DNA of 19,868 bases, from assembly GCA_002712945.1 (NCBI GenBank), contig PAVA01000009.1:1-19868 (forward strand), written 5' to 3'. The notes under the pieces were generated by a model. That model was not told the DNA's origin. It made no database searches and worked only from the letters and a program-made list of their open reading frames with translations. Each line of letters opens with the position of its first letter. Within the stretch, counting starts at the first letter, position 1. Below, piece by piece: positions 15,959 to 19,868 of the stretch. The DNA comes from Citromicrobium sp. Lineage in GTDB: Bacteria > Pseudomonadota > Alphaproteobacteria > Sphingomonadales > Sphingomonadaceae. A program made the translations under genes and the position numbers.

Positions 15959-16714
15959 ATGTCCGGGTGCATGACCGCAACCCGCCTCGAAAATCGCGCC
16001 ATTATCCGCCTCACCCCGCTCGAAGAGGGAGAGAGCGCTGCCGGATTCCTGCAAGGCCTGCTCACCAACGACGTGGCGGGGGAGCTTCCCGTTTACGCCG
16101 CGCTGCTCAGCGCGCAGGGCAAGACCATGTTCGACATGATCGTCTGGCCCGGATCGCCGGGCGAGCACGGGGCTGCGATCCTGCTCGATTGCGAAGCGAG
16201 CATGGCCGACGATCTGATCAAGCGCCTCTCGCTCTATCGCCTGCGCCGCAAGATCGGAATCGCGCGCGATGAGAGCCTGTCGGTCCACTGGAGCCCCGAC
16301 ACCTCGGACGAGCACCCGGCGGACCCGCGCCTGCCCGCACTCGGCCACCGCTGGCTCGCGCCTGCGGACGAGGGCGAACCGGCGGACGACGCATGGCGCG
16401 CCCATCGCCTGTCACTCGGCGTGCCCGAGGGTCAGGCCGAGCTGGGCGACATATTGTGGCTGGAGACCAACGCGGTCGAGCTGAATGGGGTCAGCTTCAA
16501 CAAGGGCTGCTATATCGGGCAGGAGAACACCGCGCGGATGAACTGGCGGCAGAAGGTCAACCGGCGGCTGGTGGTCGTCCCGCTCGATCGGTCCGAGGAG
16601 AAGCGCCGCAAGGCGGCGTATGACGACGTCGCTCTGGCGGTCGATCACCTGCGGGTTGCCGATATTCCCGCCGATCTGGTGCCCTCGTGGATGCGGCTGG
16701 AGGCTGCGGAGTAG
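15959..16714 (+). CDS. ygfZ: YgfZ/GcvT-like folate-binding protein
   Basis: This 251-aa protein of the YgfZ (COG0354) group is a tetrahydrofolate-dependent factor that helps assembly or repair of certain iron-sulfur enzymes. The diagnostic motif KGCYIGQE lies at 182-189 (Cys184), preceded by ELNGVSFNKG. The N-terminal half shows LTPLEEGESAAGFLQGLLTNDV (18-39) and LSAQGKTMFDMIV (50-62), the typical GcvT-related folate-binding core. It is shorter than E. coli YgfZ (about 326 aa), as expected for alphaproteobacterial forms. Two ATG codons, 15959 and 15971, are possible starts. Neither has a clear ribosome binding site, and the second (MTATRLENRA) may be the true one. It is divergent from pyrC. 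Confidence 0.9.
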   Translation: MSGCMTATRLENRAIIRLTPLEEGESAAGFLQGLLTNDVAGELPVYAALLSAQGKTMFDMIVWPGSPGEHGAAILLDCEASMADDLIKRLSLYRLRRKIGIARDESLSVHWSPDTSDEHPADPRLPALGHRWLAPADEGEPADDAWRAHRLSLGVPEGQAELGDILWLETNAVELNGVSFNKGCYIGQENTARMNWRQKVNRRLVVVPLDRSEEKRRKAAYDDVALAVDHLRVADIPADLVPSWMRLEAAE

Positions 16715-16736
16715 CGCGCCGAGTACTTGCCCTCCC

Positions 16737-16821
16737 CGTCACCCCGGGCTTGACCCGGGGTAGGGCTTCTTTCGTACCACCGGGCAAGAAAGCCTTGGCC
16801 CGGATCAAGTCCGGGCCGACG
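16737..16821. repeat. compound palindromic intergenic repeat (REP-like)
   Basis: This 85-bp element lies between the convergent ygfZ and tetR-type genes. Each half is itself palindromic: CCCCGGG-CTTGA-CCCGGGG on the left and GGCCCGGA-TCAAG-TCCGGGCC on the right. The halves also pair with each other through CGTC/GACG at the outer ends and GGCTT(C)TTTC/GAAAGCC near the centre. The CCCGGxxTTGAxCCGGG core is a style of intergenic palindrome I associate with sphingomonads and other alphaproteobacteria. It may also act as a bidirectional stop for transcripts. It is the main content of the 150-bp gap 16715-16864. Confidence 0.75.
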
Positions 16822-16864
16822 ATTGCGGGTGCGTTATCGCCCGTGTCGGACGACGAAAGTCGGC

Positions 16865-17470
16865 CTAAACGCTCGCCCGCCCCACGCGGTCGAGCGATTC
16901 GACCAGCATCCGCTCGGCGATCTCGCGCGCGGTGGGCTGCGGCAGGTTGAGCGCCGAGCACAGCGGCGCGCCGAGCAGCGACTGGCCGAGCGCGATCAGC
17001 ACCACCATCAGAGTCGATTCGAGCGCTTCGCGGTCCGCCGGGTGGTCCGCGCCCTCCTCCTCGCGGTGGACGTCCTCGATCATCTGGTGGATCGCTCGCG
17101 CGAAGGGTTCCAGCGCATCTTCCTGCCCGGTCGCGAGCAGCCAGCTGACCAGCGCGCCGCCGCCCTCGCCGTCGAAGGCGTCGAACGCCTGATCGACGAT
17201 CACGCGCGGCGAGACCGCGCCCGACCGGCTGGCGCGGATCGACTGCTTGATCCGGTCGCACATGCTTTGCGCCAGATAGGCCCCCAGCGCCTGCTGCAGC
17301 CCGGCGGCCGAGCCGAAATGGTGCAGCAGGTTGGCATGCGTTCGCCCGACCCGCGCTCCGACGGCTTTGAGCGTAACCGCCTGCGGCCCCGCCTCGATCA
17401 ACAGGTCGCGCGCAGCTTCCAGTGCCCCGGCGCGCGATTCTTCGGGACTTAGACGTTTTCGGGTGGCCAT
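16865..17470 (-). CDS. TetR/AcrR family transcriptional regulator
   Basis: This 201-aa protein has an N-terminal helix-turn-helix DNA-binding domain: ALEAARDLLIEAGPQAVTLK (16-35), AVGARVGRTHANLLHHFGS (36-54) and AGLQQALGAYL. It is followed by an all-helical ligand-binding domain of about 140 residues, as expected for TetR proteins. Recognition-helix tyrosine is replaced by leucine/histidine in NLLHHFGSAAGL, a variant seen in some family members. The ATG at 17470 gives MATRKRLSPEESR. The frame also holds an ATG at 17533, but that would overlap the dyad upstream. It is divergent from the PF10118 gene and most likely controls it and itself through the dyad at 17534-17553. The ligand is unknown. 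Confidence 0.9.
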   Translation of the reverse strand: MATRKRLSPEESRAGALEAARDLLIEAGPQAVTLKAVGARVGRTHANLLHHFGSAAGLQQALGAYLAQSMCDRIKQSIRASRSGAVSPRVIVDQAFDAFDGEGGGALVSWLLATGQEDALEPFARAIHQMIEDVHREEEGADHPADREALESTLMVVLIALGQSLLGAPLCSALNLPQPTAREIAERMLVESLDRVGRASV

Positions 17471-17533
17471 CGCCGTTCCGTAATGCGCGGGAACGCGCGC
17501 AGCAAGGAACCTCCCTCGATCTCTGCCGTTCAT

Positions 17534-17553
17534 CTTACTGACATTGGTGTAAG
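17534..17553. promoter_or_regulatory. candidate TetR operator dyad
   Basis: CTTAC and GTAAG arms are separated by 10 bp in the 124-bp divergent space between the TetR gene and the PF10118 gene. The dyad is followed by an AT-rich TTATATGA stretch at 17553-17561 that could hold a -10 element for the rightward gene. The spacing and symmetry suit a TetR dimer, but this is inference. Confidence 0.45.
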
Positions 17554-17594
17554 TTATATGAGCACCAACACACAGAAATTTCGGATTTGGCATC

Positions 17595-18449
17595 ATGACC
17601 GCACACGATCCCGCTCTGGCACAAACCCCCGCCATCACCGTTCGCGACGAGCGCTTCAACCGCGGCCACACCCCCTCGCGCTGGTGGGCGGGCGAGCCCT
17701 TTGGCACGGCCTGGCACAATGCGCTCTCGGGCACCTTCCCGCGCGGTGAGGCCTTCTTCATCGAATCGGTAAAGGCCTTTCGCGAAGGCACCGACCCCAG
17801 GCTGGCGGCGGAAATTCGCGCTTTCGTGAAGCAGGAAATCAACCACACGCGCGAACATGTGGCGTTCAACAGGCTCGCCGCCGATGCCGGCTACGACATG
17901 GAACTGGTCGACCGGCGGACCGCCGAACTGCTCGAACTGGCGAACGGCCGCCCCGCGATCGCGAAGCTCGGCGTGACCATGGCGCTCGAGCACTACACCG
18001 CGATGATGGCGCACGAATTCCTCGTCAATCCGGAGCATTTCAAGGATTCGGACCCCGAAGTGCGCAAGATGTGGGAATGGCACGCGGTCGAGGAGATCGA
18101 GCACAAGGGCGTCGCCTACGACACATGGAATCACGCGACCCGCGACTGGAGCGATTTCAAGCGCTGGGCCCGCCGCAGCATCATCATGCTGGCGGTGACC
18201 AAGCGGTTCATCAATAATCGCTGGAAGGACGCGATCGAACTGCTCGCCCAGGACGGAATTACGGGTTGGCGTGCGCATTTCGGCCTGGCCAGGTACCTGT
18301 TCGGCACGCCGGGCGTTCTGCGCCGCTGCTTCCCCGCCTGGCTCGACTATTTCCGGCCCGGCTTCCACCCCTGGGACCACGACGATCGCGCCCTGATCGG
18401 CAAGTACGAGGGTGATTACGAGGACGCGCTGCTCCCCGCAGCAGGCTGA
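17595..18449 (+). CDS. PF10118-type predicted metal-dependent hydrolase (ferritin-like diiron fold)
   Basis: This 284-aa protein matches the family named 'predicted metal-dependent hydrolase' (PF10118 / COG3687). The reaction is not established. The helical segments carry the carboxylate/histidine pattern of a ferritin-like di-metal site: FPRGEAFFIESVK with Glu52 and Glu57, KQEINHTREHVAFN with Glu81, His84 and His88, MALEHYTAMMAHEF with Glu132, His133 and His140, and WEWHAVEEIEHKG with Glu166, Glu169 and His170. It has no signal peptide, and WARRSIIMLAVTKRF is at most weakly hydrophobic. ATG at 17595 gives MTAHDPALAQ. The divergent TetR gene suggests induction by a small molecule, perhaps a lipid or hydrophobic compound. 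It converges on the GNAT gene with a 15-bp gap. Confidence 0.85.
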   Translation: MTAHDPALAQTPAITVRDERFNRGHTPSRWWAGEPFGTAWHNALSGTFPRGEAFFIESVKAFREGTDPRLAAEIRAFVKQEINHTREHVAFNRLAADAGYDMELVDRRTAELLELANGRPAIAKLGVTMALEHYTAMMAHEFLVNPEHFKDSDPEVRKMWEWHAVEEIEHKGVAYDTWNHATRDWSDFKRWARRSIIMLAVTKRFINNRWKDAIELLAQDGITGWRAHFGLARYLFGTPGVLRRCFPAWLDYFRPGFHPWDHDDRALIGKYEGDYEDALLPAAG

Positions 18450-18452
18450 GCC

Positions 18453-18479
18453 CCCGCCGCGAGCTTACGCCGCGGCGGG
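18453..18479. terminator. shared hairpin between convergent genes
   Basis: A perfect 9-bp stem, CCCGCCGCG and CGCGGCGGG with a 9-nt loop, spans the 15-bp gap between the PF10118 stop and the last codons of the GNAT gene. No T-run follows on either strand, so it is a terminator-like structure rather than a classical intrinsic terminator. Confidence 0.4.
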
Positions 18480-19016
18480 CAGTGCCTCGCCCTTCTGCAG
18501 ATCGATCCGGTAGAGCACGCAGGAAGCTGCGTAGCCGCGCGCAAGGCTATGGCGCGGCTCGACCCGGCCCGTAGGGAGGAAGCCTGCGTTGCGCAGCACC
18601 TTGCCGGACGCGGGATTGTCCACGAAATGCCCCGCCTCGATCCGCGGATGGCCGCTCATGCGGGCGATTTCGATCGCGGCGCGGGCCGCCTCGCTCGCAT
18701 AGCCGCGCCCCCAGTGCGCGCGGGCGGTCCAGTAGCCCAGCTCCATCGTACCGTCGCCGCCGCCATCGGCGACCGGCAGCGGGCCGAAACCGACACAGCC
18801 GATCACCTCGCCGCTGTCTGCCAGCGTGACGAGAAAGCGCGGTGCGCGGGGATCGAAGGCTTCCGCGCACCAGGCGCGCGCATGCTCCGCCTCGTACGGC
18901 CATGGAACGCTGGCGAGGTTGCGGACGATACCCTCGTCGGCAATCGCCCTGTGAACGGCCCGCCAGTCTTCCGGCCAGGCTGGCCGCAACAGCAGTCTTT
19001 CGCTTCTGTGAAACAT
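18465..19016 (-). CDS. GNAT family N-acetyltransferase (RimJ/RimL-like)
   Basis: This 183-aa acetyl-CoA-dependent N-acetyltransferase belongs to the group with RimJ/RimL-like architecture. The N-terminal SERLLLRPAWPEDWRAVHRA (5-24) is the standard opening strand and helix. ELGYWTARAHWGRGYASEAA (92-111) contains the strand leading into the acetyl-CoA pyrophosphate loop, and NPASGKVLRNAGFLPTG follows as the second cofactor segment. The substrate could be a protein N-terminus, an amino acid or an antibiotic-like amine; the sequence does not decide. ATG at 19016 is the start. It lies downstream of rpmA on the same strand but behind a strong terminator, so it probably has its own promoter. GNAT genes near rplU-rpmA are, from memory, frequent in sphingomonads. 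Confidence 0.88.
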   Translation of the reverse strand: MFHRSERLLLRPAWPEDWRAVHRAIADEGIVRNLASVPWPYEAEHARAWCAEAFDPRAPRFLVTLADSGEVIGCVGFGPLPVADGGGDGTMELGYWTARAHWGRGYASEAARAAIEIARMSGHPRIEAGHFVDNPASGKVLRNAGFLPTGRVEPRHSLARGYAASCVLYRIDLQKGEALPAAA

Positions 19017-19063
19017 CGCATGTCCCCCACGCGGCCCTCCCGGCCGCGATCGTTAGGGAGACG

Positions 19064-19097
19064 AAAAAAGGGAGACGGGGCTGGCCCCCTCTCCCTT
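19064..19097 (-). terminator. intrinsic terminator of rplU-rpmA
   Basis: On the minus strand, AAGGGAGAGGGGG and CCCCGTCTCCCTT pair at 12 of 13 positions around a 4-nt loop, followed by a run of six T. It lies 65 bp downstream of the rpmA stop. Two smaller hairpins precede it: GCCGGA/TCCGGC at 19102-19120, and GGACGG/CCGTCC at 19135-19159, just behind the rpmA stop. Confidence 0.85.
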
Positions 19098-19161
19098 GTC
19101 GGCCGGATGCTACCTCCGGCGGGGCCGCCTCGTTGGACGGCCCTGTTCGTGAACCGTCCGC

Positions 19162-19431
19162 TTACTCTGCCGCTTCCGCGAGCATGTCGACCGATACGTA
19201 TTTGCGGCCGAGCTTCCCGTCGTGGAAGCGCACAATACCGTCGGTGAGCGCGAACAGCGTGTGGTCCTTGCCCATGCCGACATTGGTGCCCGCATAGAAC
19301 TTGGTCCCGCGCTGGCGCACGATAATGTTGCCCGCGACAACGCCTTCGCTGCCGAACTTCTTCACGCCGAGGCGGCGGCCTGCCGAATCGCGACCGTTAC
19401 GCGACGAGCCGCCTGCTTTCTTATGTGCCAT
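19162..19431 (-). CDS. rpmA: 50S ribosomal protein L27
   Basis: Large-subunit protein L27 has 89 aa. The N-terminal [20 protein letters not shown] is the conserved tail that reaches the peptidyl transferase centre and needs no proteolytic trimming in proteobacteria. [20 protein letters not shown] and [18 protein letters not shown] complete the family pattern. An AAGGACGAAGAG ribosome binding stretch precedes the ATG. It is 32 bp downstream of rplU, the universal gene order, and ends before the terminator at 19064-19097. Confidence 0.98.
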   Translation of the reverse strand: MAHKKAGGSSRNGRDSAGRRLGVKKFGSEGVVAGNIIVRQRGTKFYAGTNVGMGKDHTLFALTDGIVRFHDGKLGRKYVSVDMLAEAAE

Positions 19432-19463
19432 TGCTCTTCGTCCTTACCTTCGTGCGGTCGCGC

Positions 19464-19868
19464 TTACGCGTCCGAATCCTTGTCAGCAGCCTTCTTGGCC
19501 GGGGCCTTCTTCGCCGCAGGCTTCTTGGTCGCGGCGGCCTTCTTCGGTGCGGCCTTCTTGGCGGCGGGCTTGGCAGCCGTGTCCGCCTTGGCTTCGGTGG
19601 CCTTCGGAGCCGCCTTCTTGGCCGGAGCCTTCTTCGCAGGCGCCTTTTCCGCAGCCTTGTCGTCCGCCGCCGGCGCGTCGGCCTTCTTCGCAGCAGGCTT
19701 GGCCGTCGACTTCTGGGCAGCCGCCTTCTTGGCGCCCTCGCCCACTTCGAGGATGCGCAGCAGCGTCATCTGCTGGCGATGGCCCGCCTTGCGGCGATAA
19801 TTATGGCGGCGGCGCTTCTTGAAGATCACCACCTTCTCGCCCTTGGCCTGCGCGATGATCTCCGCCGA
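19464..19868 (-). CDS. rplU: 50S ribosomal protein L21, 5' end outside the window, with long basic tail
   Basis: The visible 134 residues begin inside the protein ([20 protein letters not shown]) and include the hallmark [23 protein letters not shown], which ends the L21 core and contacts 23S rRNA. After LEVGEG, where L21 normally ends, an 89-residue low-complexity tail follows. It is made of lysine, alanine and proline, with [10 protein letters not shown]-type repeats and a few acidic residues, ending KDSDA. This resembles the tails of histone-H1-like bacterial proteins. Such tails occur on L21 of some Alphaproteobacteria, but the role is unknown. The L21 identity is certain. The gene continues past base 19868. 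Confidence 0.97.
   Translation of the reverse strand, partial: SAEIIAQAKGEKVVIFKKRRRHNYRRKAGHRQQMTLLRILEVGEGAKKAAAQKSTAKPAAKKADAPAADDKAAEKAPAKKAPAKKAAPKATEAKADTAAKPAAKKAAPKKAAATKKPAAKKAPAKKAADKDSDA

Noticed and set aside
17471..17869. Upstream extension of the TetR frame
   Set aside because: It overlaps the PF10118 gene and the dyad. A TetR protein starting at 17470 has a normal length and N-terminus.
1..19868. Prophage, insertion sequence, toxin-antitoxin, restriction or other defence system
   Set aside because: All protein genes are assigned to housekeeping or common accessory families. No transposase, integrase, nuclease-methylase pair or attachment-site repeat is visible.

Overview
The window is about 20 kb of GC-rich, densely coding chromosome. 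The base composition, overlapping gene ends and gene families all point to an alphaproteobacterium. Examples are plant-type glutamate-cysteine ligase, BamB with a YfgM-like partner, an L21 with a lysine/alanine-rich tail, and sphingomonad-style compound palindromes. My best guess is Sphingomonadales, probably an Erythrobacteraceae relative. This is inferred from protein character and was not checked by a search. I see no rRNA, tRNA, CRISPR array, transposase, integrase or phage gene.

Layout. 1-1600 (-): C-terminally cut DinG-like Fe-S helicase. 1651-2574 (-): UbiA prenyltransferase of ubiquinone synthesis, divergent from 2616-3383 (+) RsmE, which is followed by 3425-4795 (+) glutamate-cysteine ligase. 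4804-6159 (-): polytopic membrane protein with an ICMT-like methyltransferase end. 6221-8378 (-): BamB and a membrane-anchored YfgM-like protein. 8524-10565 (-): a glycosyltransferase and an alpha/beta hydrolase whose ends overlap by one base. 10636-13538 (+): SelO AMPylase, then an AstD-type aldehyde dehydrogenase. 13539-13775: a non-coding stretch holding a candidate structured small RNA on the minus strand. 13776-14690 (+) RarD, abutting 14691-15740 (-) dihydroorotase. 15959-16714 (+): YgfZ-type folate-binding protein, then a compound palindromic repeat. 16865-17470 (-) TetR regulator, divergent from 17595-18449 (+) PF10118 diiron-like protein. 18465-19016 (-): GNAT acetyltransferase. 19162-19868 (-): rpmA and the 3' part of rplU with a strong terminator.

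Most of the content is housekeeping: ubiquinone, glutathione, pyrimidine and outer-membrane biogenesis, ribosome modification and ribosomal proteins. The less ordinary signals are the structured RNA at 13553-13690, with its neighbouring 28-bp palindrome, and the TetR/PF10118 pair with a dyad between them. Others are the long N-terminal membrane extension on the ICMT-like protein and the 89-residue basic tail on L21. I do not see a multi-gene defence, biosynthetic or mobile system. No non-coding stretch exceeds about 240 bases.
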